NCBI GenBank assembly: GCA_032622095.1
Contig: CP136065.1
Span: 20,760,134 to 20,824,133, forward strand
DNA: 64,000 bases
Direction of reading: 5' to 3'
Source: Siphonodentalium dalli
Taxonomy: Eukaryota; Mollusca; Scaphopoda; Gadilida; Siphonodentaliidae
Shown here: positions 22,155 through 32,929 of the stretch, piece after piece
Position numbering within the stretch: the first letter of the stretch is position 1
Layout: the number at the start of each line of letters is the position of its first letter
Notes under the pieces: generated by a model
Databases searched by the model: none
Told to the model about the DNA's origin: nothing
The model's input: only the letters and a program-made list of their open reading frames with translations
Made by a program: the position numbers and the translations under genes

Positions 22155-22405
22155 AATTAAATGCAGTGATTCTCGGTGGCGAAATCGTATTCGTTAGTTT
22201 ATCTCCGATTGCTGCGTCCCGAATCAAGAAGTAAATATTTACAATTTGGAATAGTTCGGACTATGTTTTGTATGGAGTGATACGGTTGACTTGCTTGAGA
22301 TTCTTGGCGATGTTAGTAGAATGCTACATTCATCCAGTTGGCATAGCGCTCGAACACTAACTTATCAGTTTCACGCACCCGAACAAGTCCGTAACATGTA
22401 TTTAA
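22155..22405. repeat. Dispersed repeat A, copy 1
   Basis: About 240 bases match 49545-49800 in the same orientation. Shared blocks are 'tggcgaaatcgt', 'gaagtaaatatttacaattt', 'agttcggactatgttttgta' and 'cgcacccgaacaagtcc'. It could be the remnant of a longer element. Confidence 0.8.
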
Positions 22406-22446
22406 CCCTTCCAGTGCGAGGTCCGATTTTTGTATCAACCCATATA

Positions 22447-22486
22447 CCCTGTGCCAATGCATTCTCTTATATATGCGAGTCGACCA
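22447..22486. mobile_element. PalM MITE terminal fragment
   Basis: Only 'ccctgtgccaatgcattctc' and 'ttatatatgcgagtcgacc' of one terminus are present. The rest of the element is absent. Confidence 0.8.
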
Positions 22487-23754
22487 TGAATGGTGACATA
22501 TTCATTCCATCGGCATCACACATGCAATACCTGTTACAATTGAGATGTTTATCCCACCTCAATTACGTATTAAATAAAGCAAAATATAGACATCTATGCG
22601 GGAATCCGATGTACGCGTGACGTGACACCCCACCCCAACATATTCATATTTGCTATGCTATGCTATGCTTTAATCTATAAGACATGAGTTCACGTGTTAC
22701 TGGCAAGATGTGCAATATTTACAAAGTGCTAAGTGTGATATATGCATATAGATAGATAGAAGAAGAAGGAATATTTACACCCCTGGTCAAGTTGTCATGA
22801 TAATATGTTATGATGCTAATGGTTCTGCTGAGTTGCTATGGTGCGGGTAGAGCAAACTGATGTTGTTTCGAGAAGGTACCGTTTTTTTTCTAAAGTTGTC
22901 ATTTTCGAGGTGTTTGGTTAATCCGAGCGATTTGAGAAAAACCAGTGTGTGTAAAAACATTCAAGAACATATATATTTTAGAAAAATATAATAATGCCTG
23001 CGCTGGTGTTTCTAAAATGACGTGAATAACCATCTTGATTATAGTCGATTTTCAACAACTAATACATATGTTCAGATTATCGGAACACCGCGAAAAAGAA
23101 AAATTCAAAAAATATAACTGTACTTTAAGTTAACAGCATCAGTTTGCCCTAACAGCATCATAGCAATTCAGGCAGAACCCAACCGCACCATAAAACATTA
23201 GCAGGACCACTTGACCAGGGGTGGTTTAACTTTTCTGATGGTTGGATACTCCGACTAGTATTTAGTGTTAATTTGTTGTTTTTAGACCAAAGTCGAATAT
23301 TTTCATACTTTCAGACGAATTGTTGGACTGAAGTGGCCATCGGTTGTAAACGTCCAACAGTTGAACAAGTTGAGGTGAGTTAGAAAATTTCAACATATGG
23401 GGGTACGAGTGCCGTTCTATAGGACTTGGAATTTTCTGTCTATATCAAGGATGGTAGTCAAGTTGTAATTAATGAATTGACACAAACCCCATCCCTCCGT
23501 CCAACCCAACCAGCATATCAGTTCGGCGGACACCTGATTTTCCAACCGCATCATCCACCCAATTAATCCACACCTAATTCACCAAACAATAAGCGGATGA
23601 ATATACGTAAATATATCACATTCGGGTAAAAAAAAAGCATGCACTACATGAACTACATTGGTAAGTTAACGCAACTTTGCCAGAAATTTTCTAATGTTGT
23701 TTCAGCATAAAATATATTAAAAGCTAGGCGCGAACAGGCTATCGCCTTTCAACT
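22487..23754. other. Spacer with eroded 30-bp units
   Basis: It holds a short 'tgctatgctatgctatgc' microsatellite near 22655 and decayed 30-bp minisatellite units near 23140-23210. Elsewhere nothing is recognised. Confidence 0.4.
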
Positions 23755-23958
23755 TCATGGAGTATGAAATACTGACGAGGGGTTAAAATAAGAGACGCCC
23801 GTCCCGCAATACAAAGAACGTGTATCCAGCTGGTCCCACTGACCAATATCCGCACGAGGAATCGGCGTGATCACGGCATGAACAATCATTAAAGGTACGG
23901 GAGGCCTTGGCGGTGGGTATGCTGTGAAAATATTTCCACCGGCCAAAAACCGCCACAA
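23755..23958 (-). other. Unassigned open frame with locally raised GC
   Basis: A 67-residue minus-strand frame contains an internal AG after 'ggaaatattttcacag' and a segment HAVITPIPRADIGQWDQLDT with balanced amino-acid composition. GC is visibly higher than in neighbours. I do not recognise a family and there is no convincing donor. It could be an exon, part of a mobile element, or chance. Confidence 0.2.
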
Positions 23959-24544
23959 ACAGAAAGAATATTAAAATGTAGACAGACTTTGTCCGTATAC
24001 AAATAAGAAATATTGCATAAACATTATGTTATTGTCACATGTTTGACCATTGTTATGTAAACAAAACCATAAAAAGTTACTTTCCTGGTGTTTGTTTATA
24101 TTATGATGGTAAACATAAAGAGCGTTCTTTGTTGCTTATTTCCTGATATGGAACTAATAAAGAGCGTTTATATCATCTGTGTGTGATTAGCCAGTAATAC
24201 TGTGCTGTCTTCTGTAACACAATCAGGCTCTTGCGGAGGTAAAATATAGTAGGTCTTTATGATAACATGCTGTTTACGCGATGGCCATGGTACATATGAA
24301 CGAAACTGTATGCATTTTAATGTTTTTCTGTTTACGGTGTTTGGAACAAATATGAATATTTTCGACAACTAAGGTGCCTTTAATGCTGCATACAGTAGTA
24401 AACTTTTTTTTTACAAATATTGAATTGTTGCTGTACTATAAAACCTGCTTAGCCGGTACATTATCAATCTGTAATTCGAGTTATTATTCTTACAAAGCTG
24501 TAGTGTTCGAGAACAAAATATGTAAAAATGAAAAGATTAAACTT

Positions 24545-24615
24545 TCAGTCACTGTTCATTGAGGGTTTAACGTCGTTTTAGCCACTAGGCCATGTCACGA
24601 GTCACGACCATCCAA
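24545..24615 (-). repeat. Possible tRNA-derived SINE fragment
   Basis: The minus strand contains 'tggcctagtgg', an exact match to the A-box pattern TRGCNNAGYGG, followed by 'ctaaaacgacgttaaaccc', a tail style seen in invertebrate SINEs. No B box is evident. Confidence 0.3.
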
Positions 24616-25423
24616 ATAGATAAACTGTGTTGAAATATTAATTATTGAATGTTATCCAATAATAAAATGTCGCGTATTGAAACCATTGTACTGTTAAAGT
24701 GATTTGTCAACAAACATGCTAATCGAAAAGCTCGAATATTTTAGTCTAAATATTATTTTTAGAATATTTGTCAATGATTTTACCTTTTCCAATATTTAAT
24801 GTCAAATTAAAAAACACTTTGGCATCTTAATTAATTATTCATTGATCGGCAATGTCATTCTTTCTGACTGTAACAGTAATGTTACATAACAATGGTATCG
24901 ATCTGGGAAATCTTGTCATTGGAGAGTTATTAATAATGAAAAATAGAACATTATAGATCGTATATAGTGAACATATCATTACCCACGGTTATCCATGAAT
25001 TAATAAATATACAATAATTATAATCATCTTAACATATAGTGATGTTTCCGGTAACGGAAGGAAAATAGAATAGTCGGCATGCGAAAATTACTTATTTGTT
25101 TTTCAATATGTTTTTGGAATATATGTACTTTGTACACCAGATGATATAATAGGATGATGGTCATACGACGGCAGTTGATTAGTATTACACTCTCTATGTG
25201 ATTAAACCCTTTTTGGCCTTTGACACACACGATAGCCTACATATAACGTTCGGATTTTGACAAACGGAACACAGACATTGCCGTAAGTCCGTATAATACA
25301 GCCATGCAAGATACTTTAGTTATTCAGCATCAGCCATCTGTGTTCCAGTCCGGTCAGTGTAGTATGTATGATGAGGTGAGACTGGTAACTGAGTAAACAT
25401 TTTGTGTGCTGTTCGATACATAG
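24616..25423. other. AT-rich spacer
   Basis: No exon, array or inverted repeat is supported. Confidence 0.4.
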
Positions 25424-25563
25424 ATAGAACCGCATGAGTGTCTGGATTTTGACGAATTATCGCACGAGATTTGTTGGCGGAGCGATACCTCGAGAGGTAT
25501 CGCGATCCGCCAACAAATCTCGTGCGATAATTCGTCAAAATCCAGACCCTCATGCGGTTCTAT
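25424..25563. repeat. 140-bp near-perfect palindrome
   Basis: The left arm 'atagaaccgcatgag' then 'gtctggattttgacgaatta' then 'tcgcacgagatttgttggcg' is mirrored base for base by the right arm, ending 'ctcatgcggttctat'. The centre is 'cgatacctcgagaggtatcg'. Departures are one mismatch (t versus g) in the outer arm and a small asymmetry beside the centre. Each arm is about 70 bases and the spacer is effectively zero, so it can extrude as a cruciform. The open frame at 25354-25614 is a shadow of it. Confidence 0.95.
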
Positions 25564-25983
25564 TTTTATTACATATCTCCGTATCATAGTAAGTTGACTT
25601 ATACAATCGTACATCTCCGGTACAGAAAATGTGAATTTAATTGAGTTTTAACGGCATTTTAGGGTTAACGCAACAATCAGACAAGGAGCCCGTCTATCCG
25701 CGAATGACCTTGACCCATCCTTAATGATGCGTTTGAAATTAAATTATGTGCCTCGACAAACATATTCTTGAAATGAAACTAATTGAATGAATCATCTCAT
25801 CGATTGATCGCTTATTGTTACTTTATTGTCGTGATTGAAAAAGTAAAAATAGTAACGGCGAGAACCAGTCTAACAACACTGAATGAAATAGTTCCGTCGA
25901 CAGATTGCACTAGTGCGATTCTGAGAATTATCACACACCTGGAAACTCGTGCGATCATGCGAATAACGTTGATAGATATGTAA

Positions 25984-26255
25984 CAAGAAAACCATAGTCA
26001 GAAATGGTAACGCCACCAATATCATATTATTAGCCATAAATATAAATTATAATACAATTATTCTATAAACTAGCTTTCAAATTTTATGTGGGAAATTTGC
26101 ATACTTCCATATTTCAAGTTTTCCCGTTTCTCGTGTCATACATTACTTTCTTCAAACTGTCTTCTTTATTACGCAAGCTGATGGGCCCGACTTCGCCCGG
26201 GCTGTTTCCCATCTGTTTCCGGCGAGAGGCGCGATTTGACCTTCAATTGACTATT
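25984..26255 (-). repeat. Uninterrupted copy of the repeat at 573-1212 (empty site)
   Basis: The reverse complement aligns to 573-808 and then directly to 1162-1212 with a single CATATTATT (26023-26031). This shows the ancestral sequence before the 809-1161 insertion. A third, more diverged uninterrupted copy starts at 38846. Confidence 0.8.
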
Positions 26256-26745
26256 TCGAAAGTCAATGTCAGGTCAGGGTCATGATTTGACCCGTCCAAA
26301 ACACCCCCACCCGGAGAAAAGTACCCCTAGGTATCAAATTTCGTCGAAATCCGTCCGTTTTACCCAACTTGACCTTTAATGAACAATTTTGAAGGGCAAT
26401 GTAAGGTCGGAGTCGTGATTTGACCCGTCCAAAACATCCCCCGACAAAAGTACCCATAGGTATCAAATTTCGTCGAAATCCATCCGTTTTATCCGACTTG
26501 ACCTTTGATTGACCACATTGAAGGTCAAGGTCAGGCCGAGGTCACGATTTGACCCGTTAAAAACTCTCCCCGGACAAAAGTATCCCTGGGTATCAAATTT
26601 CGCCGAAATTTGTTCGTTTTACCCAAATTGACCTTGCATTGACAGTTTTAAAGGTCAATGTCAGGTCGGGGTCACGATTTGACCCGTCCAAAACACTTCC
26701 CGGACACAAATACCCATAAGTATCAAATTACGTTGAAATATATGG
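26240..26745 (-). repeat. Helitron-type internal satellite, about 130-bp unit, 4 copies
   Basis: Each unit has 'gacccgtccaaaaca', 'gtaccc(c/a)taggtatcaaa', 'tttcgtcgaaatc', 'cgttttaccc' and 'ttgacct'. Units start near 26288, 26420, 26550 and 26677. The same units in the other orientation fill the elements at 50303-51019 and 55347-55544. On the minus strand they run into the eroded end 'cccgggcgaagtcgggccc' near 26180-26200. Confidence 0.8.
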
Positions 26746-26794
26746 AAAGCCGAAGAGGACATGTTGGTTGCTAATTGCTAGATATATGACGCGG

Positions 26795-26960
26795 TATTTT
26801 AAAGGTGTTTCAAACTAGGAGATAGAAGTATTCTGCGTTTCAAATGGTGATGAATTATAGTATTTTATTCAAATTTTATGGCATAAATTGTTATTAAAAC
26901 CGTATATATACTATAAAAAAAATGAATGACTCGAAAATTAAGTGGGCCTTTAAACAAAGT
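26795..26960. mobile_element. Short MITE-like repeat, GTGGGCCTTTAA end
   Basis: 'caaatggtgatgaattata', 'attttatggcata', 'attaaaaccgtata' and 'ctcgaaaattaagtgggcct' match 58100-58232 closely and end at the same TTTAA. This is probably the same family as 18160-18603. Confidence 0.65.
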
Positions 26961-27109
26961 CACAATTGCAGTTAGGCTCATCTCATACTCGTCCATTCAG
27001 CGATATTCTGCTGCGCAGTTTGTTATAGCCTCCAGTATTCATTGAGCGGTATAGCCCCAACTTATAATTCGCCTTTAGCAGGCGTACACTTGCCTCAGAT
27101 TATTGAGAT

Positions 27110-27470
27110 ATTAGGTCACACGTAATCACATTAAATCGCATGGAAACATAGCAATTGTGTGAGCTGCTTGGCGTGAATATGTAATGAGAAATAAGGTCAT
27201 ACGTAATGACATTAAACTCAAGAAAACCCGCGAAAACAAAAAAAAATCACATTTAATGTTTTAAGTTATTTCCTTCATTAAAAGAATCTTCGTGATAATG
27301 AACCCTCTCAATAGAATATAGAATTAACCTTAAAATAACAAAAACCTTCGGAACACAGAACCTTCGGAATAACGAACCTTCGGATTGGTGAACCTTCGGA
27401 ATAGCGAACATTCAGAGAAATTTCGGAATAGTGGACCTTCGGAATAGTGAACCTTCGGAATAGAGACATG
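27110..27470 (+). repeat. AACCTTCGGAATAG minisatellite with flank, copy 2
   Basis: 'aaacatagcaattgtgtgag', 'gaaaacccgcgaaaaca', 'tcacatttaatgttttaagt' and then about seven 'accttcggaatag' units reproduce the order of copy 1 in inverse orientation. Confidence 0.8.
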
Positions 27471-27659
27471 CCCCCCAATATTCATATTATATGCCCAGAG
27501 TTCAAAGGAATGGACCCATTAAATTCTAAACTTGGACCTTAAAATATTGAACTCCAAATTGGAGCCCACACAGAACATCACTTAAGTCAACTGTACCTGT
27601 GTCATGTCCCAATGCGGGAGGGTCCATATATACCACAACATTCATATTATATGCCAAGA

Positions 27660-27965
27660 ATTCAACGGTATGGGCCCACGTAATGACATTAAATCTCAAG
27701 AAAACCCGCGATAACAAAACAAAATCACATTTAATGTTCTAAGTTAAGTTATTTCCTCCTGTATCTGTATCGGTATGCGCGCAGGATCAGTTCGGATGTG
27801 AGCGCACACTCCATAAAAAGAATCTTTGTGAAAATGAACCCTCTCAAATTAGTCTCAATATACTTTAGAATATAGAATTAACCTAAAAATAACAAAAACC
27901 TTCGGAATAGAGAACCTTCGGAATAGCGGACCTTCGGGATAGCGAACCTTCATAATCGAAACATG
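27660..27965 (+). repeat. AACCTTCGGAATAG minisatellite with flank, copy 3
   Basis: It has the same flank ('aagaaaacccgcgataaca', 'atcacatttaatgttctaag') and four units ending near 27955. Copies 2 and 3 are direct repeats about 550 bases apart, so a local duplication is likely. Confidence 0.8.
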
Positions 27966-28743
27966 TCCCCACAATTACACCGGTTACGTAAACACATGTG
28001 CTAATCTTTGTCGTACTATCGTAACTATCGGTACGATTTATACTCTAGTACGAAATAAACATAATACAATCGCCCAGTGGATTATCGATCGACCACACAA
28101 TATGAAAAACTCTACACCGGTGTACACCACTGTGTGGCGTAATAAAAGCATAACACACAGAAGACACTGCCATGTGCGCTGATTTGCGCCACGAAGCGAT
28201 TTTTCTGCACCAGACTGCGTTTTATGTGGTGCATTGAAACGACATTCGCCGATTCGCGATTGCGTGTGTTCGCGGTTTTACGCTCATCTCCACGTCAAAA
28301 ATGCGCAACGTCCACGGTTATCCGCGATCGCGCCGCGCGCAATTCATGCAAAACTCACGCTGAGAAGAGTGCAACAACTAAGAGCGCTCGTTGTTGGCTA
28401 ACGTTTTTTTGATATGACAAAAACACAGAGAGCATTGGCGCTGAATAGTTCAAGCCGATCTCACCTATATACACCGAAATAACTGAAGTATATAGAAAAA
28501 AACTGATTCCTGTAAATTCGCTGATTTTTCGTTTCCACGCATAACGGATTCACGGAATCACGCAAATGTGTTATGATGGCATCATCCAGGGAAATTATTA
28601 TTTAAAGATGCTTCGACCGTTTTGACACCAAATTCTAGTCAATCTTTCCTAAGTTAACGTTCAAAACAATACCATCGTTATAAATCGTATAATTCATTAT
28701 ATTTTTTTAGCAAATTTTCCAAAAATTACCTATAATGTCCTGG
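27966..28743. other. Spacer without recognisable feature
   Basis: A CG-rich open frame at 28224-28412 has no recognisable motif. Confidence 0.35.
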
Positions 28744-29155
28744 GTGTCATATATAATTATATAGCTAATAGCAAATTACCAGAAAAGTATCACCGATAAT
28801 GGAAGTCGTCTGCAGCATGCTTCCTGTTTTGCCATGTCGCTGTGGGGAAGGTGTCTGTTAGTAAATGTGTAGCTTTATGCTACGGTCTGTTGACATATAT
28901 CTGTATTTATTGTCAATTTTTTTTGTGTGCTTGTTTTTATTTAATTAATTATCTATTTATTTATTTATTTATTTGTGTGTGCCTGTGTGTGATTGTTTTG
29001 ATGAGTGCTTGTGTTTCATGGTGGCGGGAATTACTATTTACTTTCCTTTGTAACATGTATTTTGTAAAACATACTCTCCTAGCTGGAGGAAATAAAGATA
29101 TATATAATTATGTAGCTAATAGCAAATTACCAGAAAAGTATCACCGATAATGGAA
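28744..29155 (+). repeat. Pair of 58-bp direct repeats flanking about 290 bases
   Basis: 'agctaatagcaaattaccag' plus 'aaaagtatcaccgataatgg' occurs at about 28764-28802 and again at about 29113-29152. A second direct pair, 'agctttatgctacggtctgt' plus 'tgacatat', lies at 28871 and 29521. The open frame between is low-complexity and does not look like a gene. Confidence 0.75.
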
Positions 29156-29544
29156 AGTGTTTTTGTCTTCGTTAAGGCAGTGACACGTGAATCAAAGATA
29201 TGATGTGATAATATCTCAGACCCATATAAATAATGTCCGAGACGGGGTTCCATTGAACACACAATTTTCCTGAGAAATGTAACATGTGGAAACATGGATC
29301 ATTAAAATCCATTATTAATTCACTTGGGGGAAAAAGCTTTATCATTCTCAATACAATTGGCATTGTTTATAATACGCATTTCCAGCATAAGACTATGTGA
29401 CTGTTTTCCTATAGATCTGTGACAGTCCCGAAGACCGGAGCACATGCAGTCTCTTATGGCATACCGCATGCATGTGCACATTCTAGGGATCCACTAACTA
29501 GGCGGTGGAGTCCTATGTTTAGCTTTATGCTACGGTCTGTTGAC

Positions 29545-29601
29545 ATATGTGACCATGTGCCGATGCATTCTCTTATAGGTCGCCTCGCATATATAAGAGA
29601 A
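29545..29601. mobile_element. PalM MITE, left fragment severed by a Helitron
   Basis: 'atatgtgacc' is followed, after an internal deletion, by 'gtgccgatgcattctcttat' and 'ggtcgcctcgcatatataag', ending 'agagaa'. The sequence resumes exactly at 34741 with 'tgcattggcctaacaattt'. Together they restore one PalM terminus. Confidence 0.9.
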
Positions 29602-30304
29602 CTAGCAGGGTTACCCGGCGTTGCCCAGGTTAAAGTGATGTGAAACCCTCTGTGGATATTTGGTGGGAATAGAGAATACTCTTGCTCTCAAAGTGTTACA
29701 CGTATTCTCATAAATTGTATATCCAAATGGCATCACAAAACATGATTCTTACACATAGAATATAAGTAGTGGCTCACCTTGTCAGTTCGGAGCGATTATC
29801 ATTTTGTTTATCGCGTTTAATCCGTCCCACCAATAAAGAAGTATTTATTTATTTACAACTGCGTATACTTCAGACGTTATAGCATGAAACATGAACATTA
29901 TAAACATATTAGTTCGAAAAAATAAAAGACGACAATTGTGTTTTACATAAAGATGTATCAATCAATCAATCAATCTAGTTTATCATATCTTCATGAATTT
30001 AGATACCGATGTTTTAAAGATATGTCCAGGTGCTCCTCTGTTCTGGTGTTATACATGTATACTGGCTAATCATTTTCAGTTTAAAAGAATTGATGTTATG
30101 CACGTATAGCAGCTACATGTGCCGACACAGCAAGAGTTTGAGTTGTTTATGTTAGGTGATGAGTCTGTATCGGGCAGATATACCCTTGTCAGATGTCAAT
30201 ATTGGAGGATCCTGAAAAGTAATGTGCTACGGACTGCGTTTTCCTTTATCTCAGAAGTAATCATATTTGACTGCACACTGTGACCACTATTTTTGAACAG
30301 GCCT

Positions 30305-32475
30305 GGGCCCTGTTTCATGAAAGCAACTTATGACATAGTTGGGACTTAAGATGGTCATAAGTTCAAACTTCAGTCATAAGTGCGTTTCACGAACAAGGTC
30401 TTAACTTAAGATGGTCTTAACTTTGGTCTTAACTTTAAGACTGCTGTGAGGTGTCATAAGATAATCTTAAAGTTAAGACCCACGTGATAAGTGGCATATC
30501 GATCACAAGTATGGCGGCCTATGTTATTTTGCAATTACGGAGATATCTGTACATTGTCTGGGTGGGCAATTCGTCGTCTGGTATACAGGGTCGTGGCTAC
30601 AGAGTGAGAGGGGGTGTTCGCCTCGAAATGTCTAACTACACCCCCTTAAACAACACCAAATTCTCTTTGGGTTTAAACATTCCAACTGGTACCTCAAACA
30701 TTCCAAAACCAAAGTTTGGAGAGGGCAACCCCCCCCCCCCCCCCACCGTATAACCATAGGGTTAATTTGGTAAAAACATTTCAGAGTACAGACTTATCAT
30801 CAGGGACGTGGCGAATGGGGTTTGTGTGTTGTCCACCCCCCCCCCCCCACACACACACACACACTTTAGTCAAAATGTTTAGCAATTGGAAATTTCATGC
30901 CTGACAAGAACATTAATCGTACACTATATATAGGTCTCAATTGTTTGAATTTCTAACTAGTAAAGGTATGTGTTGTTTTAGACAAACAGCAGCAACCAAA
31001 AATCACCAACTTTAGGGGCGTCAGGTTAGAAATTTCGAACTGTTGGAATATTTGAGATACCAATTGGAAAGTTTAAATCCAACGGGTGGGGTGGACATGG
31101 CATTTCGCGAACATGGAAGTTTGGTCCGGTTCAATCAAGGGGTGGGTGCAGTTGGAAATTGCACGGTGTACCCCCCCCCCCCCACAGAGACCAACTAGCC
31201 ACACCGAGCCTCGTCGAGTGTAGGATATAGTCAATTATCAGCTGTGTATGTGACATATAGATAATATATATTATAAAATTGTATTACCCACGAATTAAAC
31301 TTTTGATATGAATTATGGCCTTGCTCAAAGCTCACAATGTCCTCTATGTTATTCCATGTGTGTGTGGGAGGTGGGGTAAAATGAGATCAATTAATGTATT
31401 GATTCTTTCCTCTTTCCAAATTTCCGTCGGCTGTTTACAAAGCAGATATGTCATATAGGAAAGGAAACACAAACGCTCTTTATCAAAATATGTTTTAGAA
31501 ATAGTGACAATTTTCTATAGAGAATATTATTTTTATTGAGTTTATGCCCACGCCCATATGTCGTGATTTTCAAGGCTGTCCAAATTTTTGTCATGTTTTT
31601 TTTTTGCAGGGGTGGGATGACCGTTGTACAGCATACTGTATATATGATATACACACCCGTAACGATGACACCCCTTAATACGAGTGTGCTAGCGAAAACG
31701 TAGTTTTATATATATATCCATGGTATGACAACCGCATAAAACATCTGCATACAAATAATAAAAAAGTTACTCTAACAAATATTTTTCATTTTCCTTTGAA
31801 TCGAAAAATGACCTATGTGTGTCCTGATGACATCGCCGATTTATTTTGATTATTGCTACACGTAGAGAGCGGTGGTCGATGATATACGAGTTATGTCGGC
31901 TCACATAAAAAAAATCGCCGCCTGATCATTGTTGATTAACTCGGCGTGAATGCATGGTCGCAGTCATGCATCGATCCATATAATTATATTGTCTTATTTC
32001 TGACACCGCCACTCGTCAGTAAACGCAAAGCTCGTCATTTTAAGAGCCTGCGATGTACTCATGTTCGAATTCACATCGTGGAACTCATACAAGTCTAAGA
32101 TCCATATGCGAATATAAGGCCATGCATTGACTATAGACACTAAGATGCATGCGCTGATTTGCCCACCCCATCCCAGCCGCTATCCAGCATCCCTGTCACA
32201 CAATAATGTCAACTCGGACTCGGCTCTTTCTCGATAACCTCTCAATGCCGTACATAAAGATTGCACAAGCCCACATTTTTTCGTTCCGGACTGTAAAAAA
32301 TTGTCGATAACCAGTCTAAATGAGCGGGAACTTAACTTATTACTTAAGTAGGACTTAATCTTGTTTTGTGAAACGCGTTCTTGAAACGGAAAAGTTACAT
32401 CATAAGATCCACCTTAGATCTTAGATTAAGTCCATCTTAAGTTAATCTTATGACCTTGCTTCATGAAACAGGCCC
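30305..32475. mobile_element. TIR element nested in the Helitron
   Basis: The left end 'gggccctgtttcatgaaagc' and right end 'gcttcatgaaacaggcccc' are inverted. The pairing continues through 'cataag', 'acttaagatgg' and related TTAAG-rich blocks for about 100 bases. The interior has C runs at about 30731, 30836 and 31171 and old repeats similar to 62480-62660. No transposase is recognised. Target duplication unresolved. Confidence 0.7.
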
Positions 32476-32929
32476 CTGCTCTACATTTCCATATCTTTTG
32501 GCAATTGTAACTTTTTTTGTGGAAACTATATTGAATGCGACAGACTCAATCGTGTTATAATATATACATGAGCCATTCTAATATGCAATCATCTGACGAT
32601 TCAAGGTCCCTCAGTTTGAACGAATATATGTGTCTATTAAATAGATTGATATAAATATACTTTTAATGCTATCTTCTATGTATTTGTGTTGCTAAATCAG
32701 TATAGGAATGCTCTGATTTCATCCCCATATAAATATGACAGTTGATAATATATAATTGTTGAAGTGACTTACTTCGGTCACCATTTGTCGAGATTGTGAA
32801 ATTGGAATGCCAAACACTCCATAGAACGACATGGAGATGGCCTGGGAGATGACTATATATAACTTTGTTGGATATCGGCGAATTGAACAATCTTATAAAT
32901 GCTAGTGAATCTCCTCTCGTCATCCATGA

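Noticed and set aside
28842-29150. 102-codon hydrophobic frame as a membrane protein
   Set aside because: The hydrophobicity comes from a T-rich 'tttatttatttattt' stretch between direct repeats. Composition is low-complexity and there is no family match.
28744-29155. LTR retrotransposon with short LTRs
   Set aside because: Direct repeats are only about 58 bases, lack TG...CA ends, and the interior has no primer-binding site or coding sequence.
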